Source: Hofstenia miamia
Lineage: Eukaryota > Xenacoelomorpha > Acoela
Length of the DNA stretch: 64,000 bases
Assembly: GCA_004352715.1 (NCBI GenBank)
Contig: SCFE01000053.1
Location: 120,923-184,922 of the forward strand
Direction: 5' to 3'
This document shows, piece after piece, positions 13,502 to 22,760 of this stretch. The position numbers and the translations under genes are program-made. Every line of letters starts with the position of its first letter. Position 1 is the stretch's first letter. The notes under the pieces were generated by a model, which ran no database searches, was not told the DNA's origin, and worked only from the letters and a program-made list of their open reading frames with translations.

Positions 13502-13982
13502 CACTAGCACTCCGAAAATTTAATACACACTTTAATTCCTAATCCGGTCATAAATGACCGGTATTTGTGTAGCATTTATTACAGTGAGATTTATACAGGC
13601 ATTCAGGTTCATTTTTAATATCCCACATAATTTGATTGAAAGCCCGTTTTGCTGCTTCTATTGCCATTAATTTTTAACTAAAACGCTCAAAACGGTTAAA
13701 TACATGCTCAATATAAAGTATATTACTGCATAAATATAACTAACAAACGCATGCATGAAATGTTTAGTCTGGGTCACAAATGACCGGTTTTCGGAGTTTA
13801 AGGGGTATTAATGATTTTTAATATCTAAGTCTGTCTGTTTTCCGAAAATGTCATCAATTCGTACTTTACAGCAGAATTAGTGAATATAGGTGTAAACTTG
13901 TAAAAAATTTTACATGTAGGGAAGTAGTTGTTTAACAATTGCATCAAAAACGGTCACAAATGACCGGTTCGGAGTTCTAGTG
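13502..13982. mobile_element. piggyBac-type non-autonomous element
   Basis: A 481-bp element is bounded by TTAA on both sides (13498-13501, 13983-13986). Ends are inverted repeats: left CACTAGCACTCCGAA, right (inverted) CACTAGAACTCCGAA. Subterminal palindromes GGTCATAAATGACC (left) and GGTCACAAATGACC (right) recur, and a third internal copy with an adjacent GGTTTTCGGAGTTTAA-like end lies near 13770-13800, suggesting an internal duplication or nested copy. TTAA targeting and the CACTAG terminus fit piggyBac. It has no ORF. An assembly gap begins right after it. Confidence 0.75.
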
Positions 13983-13986
13983 TTAA

Positions 13987-14101
13987 NNNNNNNNNNNNNN
14001 NNNNNNNNNNNNNNNNNNNNNNNNNNNNNNNNNNNNNNNNNNNNNNNNNNNNNNNNNNNNNNNNNNNNNNNNNNNNNNNNNNNNNNNNNNNNNNNNNNNN
14101 N
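13987..14101. other. assembly gap, 115 N
   Basis: Run of unknown bases directly after the piggyBac-type element. Confidence 1.
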
Positions 14102-14190
14102 TCATAATTGATCGCTGTAGTTACTAAGGTTGACTACTAATAAATCAGGGGACAACAAATATGCAAATGTCTGCTTTGATTTGGTTTGGT

Positions 14191-14206
14191 GGCCCTGAAA
14201 AGGGCC
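14191..14206 (-). promoter_or_regulatory. histone mRNA 3' stem-loop
   Basis: Read on the minus strand, the sequence about 25 nt after the H4 stop is GGCCCT-TTTC-AGGGCC followed by ACCAAA. This is the six-base-pair stem, four-base loop and ACC flank bound by SLBP in replication-dependent animal histone mRNAs. It implies non-polyadenylated, S-phase-regulated processing by U7 snRNP. A purine-rich histone downstream element is not obvious; the gap begins about 90 nt further on. Confidence 0.9.
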
Positions 14207-14231
14207 GAATAAATATTAAATGAAGAAAAAT

Positions 14232-14531
<300 letters not shown>

Positions 14532-14639
14532 TTATAAAAATAATTTATTCGAAAATAGTATTACAATATTTTCTGAAATAACTACAAACTTCTATTTACA
14601 AGCACTAAAAGATATGTATTTATAGTATTTTATTAGTGG

Positions 14640-15220
14640 TGCAGTGGCTCTCTCAAGATGTTACATATTATATTTATTTTGTTATATTCCTGTTCTTCTA
14701 TTATTCATCTCACATTATCTATTTTCTTTGATTTTCGGATTTCATCGAAATATTTACAGGTTTTAATTAAATGTATAGGTTCATCTTTCCCATCTTCACA
14801 TAGAGGACATTTTAGACCATATCTAATAAATTTCATAGGTTAATATTGCCAATTGCAAACTTATACATTTTAAATAAGTTCTTTGTATTTTCAATCTTTA
14901 CATTAAAATGGTTTTTTAAATAACTAAACCTTTCAGATTTGTTTTCCATTTCAGCAATTATTATACAGATCTTAGATATACTATTATTTTTTAATGTTAT
15001 TATGTTATCTTTAAGTTTAATTACAAACTGAGCATAGAGGTTTCTTTTATCATACATTAACTCTTTTTGCATTAAGTACTTATGTTCATTCTTTATGATA
15101 TCTCCATAGATATATATTTTATTTCTCCTACATATATTAAGGTTACTACTTTCAACAAAATCTGTATTTAGTTGCAGATATATTGGTTTGCCAAGTCTGA
15201 CATCTGATTGGTTTTTACAT
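14640..15220 (-). mobile_element. LINE fragment, C-terminal zinc-knuckle region
   Basis: On the minus strand a degraded frame (best between 15072 and 14833) continues into CPLCEDGKDEPIHLIKTC at about 14760-14815. This C-x2-C ... H-x4-C arrangement is the zinc knuckle at the end of many non-LTR retrotransposon polyproteins. The frame preceding it is lysine- and isoleucine-rich without a recognisable reverse transcriptase. Stops and frame breaks show it is a relic. It lies upstream of histone H4 in the same orientation and may have displaced the histone promoter or first exon. Confidence 0.6.
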
Positions 15221-15344
15221 CCTTAATTTCTTTATTACTTTTAACAGTAAGGAAGTTTCTGTCAGCATAAATTCACAATCTAAGTTTTGAGGTTTTCAGT
15301 GTAAAACAGCAATTATTGAATTCCCTGTTACAACTTAAGTTTTC

Positions 15345-15690
15345 GCGCTAACGTGCATTTTGAGGTTTCCATTTTTTGATGTGACTTTTTTTAATCGCTC
15401 TATTGATACTGGATACAGATACATTTAATTGACTAGACAATTTTCTTTGTGATGTTCCTGGTTGGTCTGCGATTATTTTTTAAATTTTTTCAATGGTATC
15501 ATCACCACTAGTGGAAGTTCGAACACCTTGACCTGGCCTGTTTTTGTTTAAGGAACCTGTTTCAATTAATTTTTCTTTCCAACGTTTAATTTAACTTGAA
15601 ATGATTTTTGTTTTGTGTTTTGAATTTGAAGACTGTTATCTTTAAGAGGTAGAATGACATCAGACGTTGCTGTTTGCATTGTCTGTAATT
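15345..15690 (-). pseudogene. mariner-like transposase, N-terminal HTH relic
   Basis: Minus-strand translation gives a stretch with ETGSLNKNRPGQGVRTSTS followed by QPGTSQRKLSSQLNVSVSSI, matching the linker and second helix-turn-helix of mariner-family transposases (TGS...R.GRPR...; P..S.R..A..L..S...). At least one stop interrupts it and no catalytic domain follows; the next element starts at 15864. It is a separate, older copy, not part of the 15864-17151 element. Confidence 0.55.
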
Positions 15691-15863
15691 GGTAAATCAA
15701 GTATTATACATGTAGAAGCTTAAAGAAAATATCAAAACACAAAATGCTTTGAATTCTTGATATGTAATTCTATCTTTTTTGAATTGAATATTCAAGACAT
15801 TTAATGGAATTCAAGAAGAATGCAAACGAATGCATAAAATACAATCAAACCACGTGTTAAATA

Positions 15864-17151
15864 CAGTGCGTTCCAAAAGTCGCGCAATTTTTAAAAATTT
15901 AATATAATTCAAAGTGTATAACGATTATAACAAACATATAATGGGGTTTTATAAAAACTACATTAGGTTGTCCACAGCACAGCCGCCACTCTCCAAAATA
16001 TGCTCAAGTCGGGTAGGTAGATTTTCTACGGAACGTTTCAACTCCTCTTGGTTGATATTACTTATAGCATCCCGCATTCGCTCCTGCACTTCATCCAAAT
16101 TATTAATTGCCAGTTGAATACACACGCGATTTTACTATGGACCATAGGTAATAGTCAAGTAAATTTAGATCCGGTGAATAGGCGGGCCAGCTTTGAGGGT
16201 ATCCACGTGCAATAATCCTGTTATCAGGAAAAGTGAAGAGATAGCATTTCTTGCAAAAATTGAGAAGTGCAGAGGTGCGCCCTCTTGTGGGAATGTCACT
16301 AGTCCAATTAACCGCTTTCTTCGTAGTTGAGGTACTTGTTCTGCGAACATGGCAGCATAGTTTTCCCCTTTTACAGTTGAGGGAAAAAAGAAAGGAGTTA
16401 ATTTGGTTTTCGCAGAATAACCGAACCACACATAAAGTTTACGACTGTGCATATCTATCTTCATGCCTTTTTAGGCTTTTCTGAGGCCCATATAATGCAA
16501 TTATGTCGGTATACCTGGCCAAATAATGAAAAATAAGACTCATCCGAGAAGAAAATTGATTCAATGTCAATACCACTGTTGAGAATGAAATTGGCGAATT
16601 CTACGCGCTTAATGTTGTTGCCATCTGATAACTATTGAGAAGTTTGCAATCGATGTGGATAGAAGTTTATAACATTGCGTAGAATACGATAAGTGCTGGT
16701 TTTTGGCACTTCAGAAATTCTGGCAACTTGAGATGAACTAGCAACATCATGAGTGGTCAGCCTTCAGATTCTCAAGCGTTTCTTGGACAATTTGTGTCCT
16801 CTCCTCTTGCAAGCTAGATTGACCTGTTTTGGGAGCATCTTGTACTGAGCCAGTTTGCTCAAAGTCAATGCATGAGACTAGTAATTGAGGATAATGAAAA
16901 TTTATTGTTGTGTAGACCATGTAATTTGTTGTAGTTGCGTTGAGCTGCTGAGACACTTTTCATATTTGCATAATATAATTGTATAATTTCGATACGCGTC
17001 TGGAAGTCCATTATCTACAATAAGAAAAGTGAGTCATTAATTTGTAAACCCCATTTATATACCCCACGTGATATAATATGACGTCCTGACAAATAACATA
17101 CAGTTAGACTTTGCTCCCAATTAAAAATTGCGTGACTTTTGGAACTCAGTG
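15864..17151 (-). mobile_element. Tc1/mariner element with TIRs
   Basis: A 1288-bp element has inverted ends: left CAGTGCGTTCCAAAAGTCGC, right (inverted) CACTGAGTTCCAAAAGTCAC, each flanked by TA (15862-15863, 17152-17153), the Tc1/mariner target. The TIRs continue as GCAATTTTT/ACGCAATTTTT. The minus strand encodes a transposase split over several frames: N-terminal part around 16956-16747, central part near 16560-16480 with a DESYF-like segment, and a C-terminal part (16429-16103) with WPAYSPDLNLLDYYLW, the third catalytic aspartate region of DDE/D transposases. Frameshifts and stops make it non-autonomous now. Confidence 0.85.
16103..16956 (-). pseudogene. mariner transposase, frameshifted
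   Basis: Cut-and-paste transposase of the element above. Recognisable pieces in order on the minus strand: an N-terminal segment ending in IVQETLENLKADHS (16956-16747); a segment with the FSDES-like first catalytic Asp around 16560; and the terminal WPAYSPDLNLLDYYLWSIVK (about 16190-16130), which provides the last acidic residue (LLDYYLW). Parts lie in at least two frames (16464-16165 and 16429-16103 overlap in different frames). No single frame exceeds about 110 codons, compared with about 340 for an intact mariner transposase. Confidence 0.8.
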
Positions 17152-17733
17152 TATATTGTTTTGAAATATTTATTCAATTGTTCTACCAACTACTAGCGCC
17201 CTGAGTTGAATTTTAGCAAGAATTTTGTGATATGTATATCATTCCAACGAGATCTAATATTATCAAAGGTGATCACAATTATTTCTCCCGTGTGATTTAC
17301 GCAGTTAATTATCTAATGAGAAATACAGATATCCGACTTTTAATAGTTCACCGGTGAAATTGAAAATTACGGCTTCACTCCTTTTTGCTGATAGATTGCA
17401 TTCCTTCGACTTTAACAATTCATGTACTTTTTTCATATGCTGCGGATGCTCTAAGTGCCGAACGTTCAGATCCATTAATTGACTACCATTTGTATATTTT
17501 TGTTTATCACTGTTTATGTAATTCCAATATTTTGCTAGTATAGGCTAATAATAATAATAAGAGTCAAAAAGCAATTTATTACAAAAATTCTTTGGTACAA
17601 GACTATAAACTAAAAAAACTATTTACAAAATAATAGCAACATATAATATATTATTGTGTGGTGTGTGTTTGTTGGGGATGTGTGTATCTAGGATCATACG
17701 AAATTTTCGAAGGAGTGTAGTGTATTATTGTCA

Positions 17734-18258
17734 TTAAGTATGCATTGTCTGTGAAAGAGTAATGTTCGCACTTTTTTTTCTAAATTTTTTGTAGTTAATT
17801 TCCATTTTAATTTCATGGTCTAAGTTATTCCAAATTTTAGTTGCTATGTGGTGAAAACTATTTGAATGTTTATCTAAGCATAAAAATTTTTGAGAACGTT
17901 CATTTAACTTAATATATTGTTTTAAAAATGAAAGAGAAGGTGTGCCAGATTTACACTTAAATAATATTGATACCATATGCATTTGAATTCTGTAATAAGG
18001 AGCTAATATTTTATATTGAATTCGATAGACGGATGAACTGTCATGTTTTTGCGCAAAGTTAAGTGTTTTAAGAGACCAATTGAAAGTTTTAGACAGAAGT
18101 ATGCGATATTTTGAATTTATGTTTGTAAAGAGAAATGAGCAATATTGAAAATGAGATAAACAAAAAGAATTTATTAATTGTTTGTGATATATATTTGAGA
18201 CGTTTCGCAGATGGTAAAGATACCTAACTCCAGAAGCCATTTTTTTAATTTTAGTCAT
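17734..18258 (-). pseudogene. LINE polyprotein C-terminal domain
   Basis: This frame continues the reverse-transcriptase polyprotein after its polymerase domain. It has the helical thumb/C-terminal pattern of Jockey/CR1-type elements: MASGVRYLYHLRNVSNIYHK near the start and a final IATKIWNNLDHEIKMEINYK segment, equivalent to the WN.LP box of related elements. It is separated from the upstream RT frame by a frameshift near 18350 in this copy, where the second copy has one extra base in a T/C run. It ends at a natural stop before the AT-rich 3' UTR. Confidence 0.7.
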
Positions 18259-18347
18259 TAAAAATTGTTCGAAATTTAAATCATTGTCAATCTCAACACC
18301 TAAATAATTTATTGATTCACTTTGCTTTTTTGGTACTTGATTTATAT

Positions 18348-19435
18348 TTAGTTCAATGTTTTTGTGAGATTTTTAAATGTTTTAGGCGAGAAAATTATAA
18401 ATTGTGTTTTTTCAATATTTACTTTCAATTGATTATTTGAGAAATACTTTGTTAAATGTTCGATGTCATTTTGGAGAATTTTTGTAGCATTAAAGGCATT
18501 TACATTAGTACGTATGAGACAGGTATCGTCCGCATATTGATAAATATTACTGTTTTTTATCTGTTTCGTTATATCATTTACGTAGAGTGAGAATAGGATG
18601 GGGCCAAGAACTGTGCCCTGAGGTACCCCACGGTTAGTTGTAATATATTTTGATTTTGTGCCATTAAGTATAACTCGTTGCTGTCGATTTATAAGGAAGT
18701 TCATTATCAAATTTATAGCGTTGTCATCAAAATTATAATGCATTAATTTGTTTTTCAGTATGTCAAAGTTCATTGAGTTAAACGCTTTGCTCAAATCGAG
18801 AAGGGCAACGCAACTACATTTATTAGAAGCTAAATTAGATTTTATTTGCTGTGATATTGACAAAATTGCATCTTGAGTGCTAAACCCATTACGGAAACCA
18901 AATTGTTTTTTCGAAAGAATATTTTCAGATATCAAAATGCATTTATTTGATTATTTAATAATTTTTCAAATAGTTTACTGAAAGGATGGCCAATGCAAAT
19001 TGGCCTATAATTTTGTGCATTTAGAGGATCGCCTTTTTTATATATAGGGCTTATGTCTGATTTCTTAAATATATCAGGGAATTCATTATCAATAATACAT
19101 TGGTTAAATGCGAATGGAAGATGTTCACTAAAGATATGAAAATGACGTTTAATAATAAAGATTGGAAGATTATAGGATGCAGTTGATTTATTTGTGTCTA
19201 AATTTTTTATTATGGTTTCTAGTTCATTTGCATTTACGAGTCTAAAAGAAAAGTATGATTTTGCTGGGAATTTATTAATGTTTGTCTTTCTCTTATATTG
19301 GGGAAAATTGAAATTGCCAAGTTCCTTAAATTTTGCATTTAGATGGTCTATTATTCTTGTTTTTTCCGTTGTAATTTTGTTATCAATACTTAATTCGTTA
19401 ATGTCAGTTGAAAGTCCTTTACTTTTTCCCAACAA
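18348..19435 (-). pseudogene. LINE reverse transcriptase, copy 1 (frameshifted)
   Basis: Two frames, 19435-18932 and 18935-18348, together cover the fingers and palm: FSKLFEKLLNNQ, KKQFGFRNGFSTQDAI, LLDLSKAFNSMN, GVPQGTVLGPILFSLYVNDI and QYADDTCLI. They are separated by a one-base loss at about 18930 (AAAATGC where copy 2 has AAATATGC), so this copy would not give a full protein. Compared with the intact copy at 19837-21315 it differs at scattered sites (for example Arg instead of Ser after TCLI), as expected for an allele or a young sister copy. Confidence 0.85.
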
Positions 19436-19530
19436 TTTATGAATATATCGCCATTTTTTGTTTGTATTGCTTAGTTTATCGAAGAAACTTTTCTGTTTTA
19501 AGCCAGATTTTTTATTTCTTAATTGTTTAA

Positions 19531-19836
19531 TTATCTTCTTTGATTTTTCGTAATTAGTCCAATTAGTTGTTGTCGGCTCTGTTTTAGCGAGTTCAAAAAA
19601 TTTTCTTTTAATACTTGTTCACGTATATAATTGTCATCGGCATTTGATAAAGCAAATTTTCGCGNAGAATTTATTAATTGTTTGTGATATATATTTGAGA
19701 CGTTTCGCAGATGGTAAAGATACCTAACTCCAGAAGCCATTTTTTTAATTTTAGTCATTACAAATTGTTCGAAATTTAAATCATTGTCAATCTCAACAAC
19801 TAAATAATTTATTGATTCACTTTGCTTTATTGGCAC
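19531..19836 (-). other. chimeric frame across an N joint
   Basis: This frame joins the C-terminal LINE segment (MPIKQSESINYLVVEIDNDL...) to the linker upstream of RT (KFALSNADDNYIREQ) through the N at 19665. The order is impossible for one LINE protein, which supports an artificial joint. It should not be counted as a gene. Confidence 0.8.
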
Positions 19837-21315
19837 TTAATTTATATTAAGTTCAATGTCTTTTGTGAGATTTTTAAATGTTTTAGGCGAGAAAATTATA
19901 AATTGTGTTTTTTCAATATTTACTTTCAATTGATTATTTGAGAAATACTTTGTTAAATGTTCGATGTCATTTTGGAGAATTTTTGTAGCATTAAAGGCAT
20001 TTACATTAGTACTTATGAGACAGGTATCGTCCGCATATTGATAAATATTACTGTTTTTTATCTGTTTCGTTATATCATTTACGTAGAGTGAGAATAGGAT
20101 GGGGCCAAGAACTGTGCCCTGAGGTACCCCACGGTTAGTTGTAATATATTTTGATTTTGTGCCATTAAGTATAACTCGTTGCTGTCGATTTATAAGGAAG
20201 TTCATTATCAAATTTATAGCGTTGTCATCAAAATTATAATGCATTAATTTGTCTTTCAGTATGTCAAAGTTCATTGAGTTAAACGCTTTGCTCAAATCGA
20301 GAAGGGCAACACAACTACATTTATTAGAAGCTAAATTAGATTTTATTTGCTGTGATAGTGACAAAATTGCATCTTGAGTGCTAAACCCATTACGGAAACC
20401 AAATTGTTTTTTCGAAAGAATATTTTCAGATATCAAATATGCATTTATTTGATTATTTAATAATTTTTCAAATAGTTTACTGAAAGGATGGCCAATGCAA
20501 ATTGGCCTATAATTTTGTGCGTTTAGAGGATCGCCTTTTTTATATATAGGGCTTATGTCTGATTTCTTAAATATATCAGGGAATTCATTATCAATAATAC
20601 ATTGGTTAAATGCGAATAGAAGATGTTCACTAAAGATATGAAAATGACGTTTAATAATAAAGATTGGAAGATTATAGGATGCAGTTGATTTATTTGTGTC
20701 TAAATTTTTTATTATGGTTTCTAGTTCATTTGCATTTACGAGTCTAAAAGAAAAGTATGATTTTGCTGGGAATTTATTAATGTTTGTCTTTCTCTTATAT
20801 TGGGGAAAATTGAAATTGCCAAGTTCCTTAAATGTTGCATTTAGATGGTCTATTATTCTTGTTTTTTCCGTTGTAATTTTGTTATCAATACTTAATTCGT
20901 TAATGTCAGTTGAAAGTCCTTTACTTTTTCCCAAAAATTTATGAATATATCGCCATTTTTCGTTTGTATTGCTTAGTTTATCGAAGAACCTTTTCTGTTT
21001 TAAGGCAGATTTTTTATTTCTTAATTGTTTAATTATCTTCTTTGATTTTTCGTAATTAGTCCAATTAGTTGTTGTCGGCTCTGTTTTAGCGAGTTCAAAC
21101 AATTTTCTTTTAATGCTTACTTGTTCACGTATATAATTATCATCGCCATTTGATAAAGCAAATTTTCGCGCCTTTAATTTTACTTTGTGGTACTTAATTG
21201 GTGCCGCTTTATTAATTGCATTGCAAATTTCTTTTGAGATATAATTAATCATACAAGATCCAGATTTTAATGTGTATACATAGTTGAACGATATGTTTTT
21301 CAAAAGTGCTTCCAT
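19837..21315 (-). CDS. LINE reverse transcriptase, copy 2 (open 492 codons)
   Basis: Long open frame for the reverse-transcriptase part of a Jockey/CR1-like LINE. A lysine-rich linker after the endonuclease (residues 1-110) precedes the RT: NYRPICIGHPFSKLFEKL (about 255-275), QFGFRNGFSTQDAI (295-310), LLDLSKAFNSMN with the first catalytic Asp (about 335), GVPQGTVLGPILF (about 395) and QYADDTCL with the catalytic DD pair (about 430). The frame runs into a stop at 19837, where the copy-1 sequence implies continuation after a frameshift. The endonuclease lies upstream in a different frame (21776-21501), so the polyprotein is already broken on its 5' side. It acts in cis on its own RNA by target-primed reverse transcription. 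Confidence 0.85.
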   Translation of the reverse strand: MEALLKNISFNYVYTLKSGSCMINYISKEICNAINKAAPIKYHKVKLKARKFALSNGDDNYIREQVSIKRKLFELAKTEPTTTNWTNYEKSKKIIKQLRNKKSALKQKRFFDKLSNTNEKWRYIHKFLGKSKGLSTDINELSIDNKITTEKTRIIDHLNATFKELGNFNFPQYKRKTNINKFPAKSYFSFRLVNANELETIIKNLDTNKSTASYNLPIFIIKRHFHIFSEHLLFAFNQCIIDNEFPDIFKKSDISPIYKKGDPLNAQNYRPICIGHPFSKLFEKLLNNQINAYLISENILSKKQFGFRNGFSTQDAILSLSQQIKSNLASNKCSCVALLDLSKAFNSMNFDILKDKLMHYNFDDNAINLIMNFLINRQQRVILNGTKSKYITTNRGVPQGTVLGPILFSLYVNDITKQIKNSNIYQYADDTCLISTNVNAFNATKILQNDIEHLTKYFSNNQLKVNIEKTQFIIFSPKTFKNLTKDIELNIN

Positions 21316-21500
21316 TATTTCGTCTGAATAACTTAGATAATCTCTTGCATAAATTATTTTAAAATTATTGGCTTTGTAGTTAATTACTTATATATGTGCA
21401 AAGAGCATGGTCACTGAATGATTCAAACATGAAGGATTTAAAAACTAAGTCGGAATTTGTTAGGAAGTAGTCAATTAAGTTGTTTTGTCTTGGTGGACAG

Positions 21501-21776
21501 TCAGTATTTATACATCGAAAATTCTCTTAACGATCTTTTCTCAAGATTATTAAAATAATTTATATTAAAGTCACCAAATATATTTATAGAATAGTAGGGA
21601 TCACTTATTTCGGAAATTTCATTTGACTTAAATTTTAGGTAGTCAATATGATAATGTTTATTTGGATTGTATGTGATATTAATGAGTTCTTTATGACATT
21701 TATTTTCAAATGATATAATTTCTATCCAGAGTGATTCAAATATATTGTGGTTTAATTCATATTCTAATTTACGCAC
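21501..21776 (-). pseudogene. LINE AP-like endonuclease fragment
   Basis: Minus-strand frame with ESLWIEI near the start and SINIFGDFNINYFN near the end. The GDFN box is a catalytic motif of apurinic-like endonucleases in non-LTR retrotransposons, and E.LW.E. matches the first catalytic Glu region. About 90 residues are present of the usual 220 or so, and the frame stops before the downstream domain. It lies just upstream of, and in order with, the RT frame. Confidence 0.7.
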
Positions 21777-22189
21777 TTAATAATAATAACTGTAATAATA
21801 ATAATAATAATGATAATTTGGGGCGCCTGGTACAAAAATAATGGGATTCTGGGGCGCTTTGTACAAAAATTTGAAATTTGTGCGATTTATATTTTTTCAC
21901 AAAAATAATTGAGGGCATTTTGTATTTATTCAGCTTTTTTAAGCAAATATAGTGTGCATTGATTTTATTCAAATACATTACTGGTGTTTATATTGTAGAT
22001 GCATTAAGCAAGCATATGCTTTTATTTTAAAAGATAATCAAGCATCAAATAGTTTGTATTGACAAAATTTCTAAAATTTTCTAAATTGAAAAATGTAAAA
22101 AATATAGAGCTACTAAATGTATACAACACAACAACATAACACTTTCTATTTTAAATGATGAAAGCTCGAAAACAATTTCGAATATATTT

Positions 22190-22752
22190 TCTGAATAACT
22201 TCATCATCATATTGTTCATGTTTTTCTTGGAGAATATTTTTAATATCTTTTTATATTGTTGAAATTGAATTATCAGAGTACTTCATTAGTGATTTTTCAT
22301 AATCCCCGAAATGTATGAATTGACTTAATAAATCTACCTCTCTTATGTTTTGAAACCTTAGATTTTTTGGAAGGTTTTAAACTAGAAAAGTAGTCATAAT
22401 TTGTATCATCGTTTTCATCATCTGATTGTTTAGGATGATCCTGAAATTGAATACGCCTTTTTGTTTTTCTCACAAATTTAGGCTTTTCCTTACCATTTAA
22501 ATCAATTAAGCTAAATCTGTTTTCCATTCCATCTTGACTAAGAGACTCATTCTCCGAATTTTCTTCATTTCGTAATTCTTGACACTCATCATCTTCATTG
22601 TTTTCTTTCTCAAAATGTTCTTCATTCACCTCATTAACTTACTTCTCTAGGGTGTCATTGTAAAAATCTATCAGTGTGGAATGTTGATTTTTCTGCTTCA
22701 ACAACAAAGTTTTTCTTTGCCGTCATTTCTGTGTGTCCAGTTTGTGAGAAGT
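22190..22752 (-). pseudogene. zinc-finger gene relic, 3' part
   Basis: Downstream half of the region interrupted by the hAT at 22761-25158. The frame 22629-22297 is acidic and serine-rich, then strongly basic (RKTKRRIQF; KPSKKSKVSKHKRGRF), like a disordered tail with nuclear-localisation-type clusters. Immediately next to the hAT, the minus-strand reading AHFSQTGHTEMTAKKNF joins smoothly, across the duplicated target site, to KMWDTFVERNSLSETLHQ on the other side, so the transposon landed inside what looks like a coding exon. A further helical segment (EKHEQYDDEVIQKIYSKLF) lies at about 22190-22260. No family recognised. Confidence 0.4.
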
Positions 22753-22760
22753 GTGCCTGG

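Larger units (their letters stand above)
17550..21778 (-). mobile_element. Jockey/CR1-like LINE, apparently duplicated at an N joint
   Basis: Minus-strand non-LTR retrotransposon with an AP-endonuclease piece (21776-21501), a reverse-transcriptase frame and a C-terminal domain, ending in a (TTA)n tail near 17549-17562. A second (TAA)n tract abuts the 5' side (21778-21812). A single N at 19665 splits it: the sequence after the N (19666 onwards) restarts at the equivalent of 18166 and repeats about 1.5 kb at roughly 98-99% identity. The best reading is one LINE of about 2.7 kb represented by two overlapping allelic or paralogous contigs rather than a real tandem pair. Confidence 0.8.
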
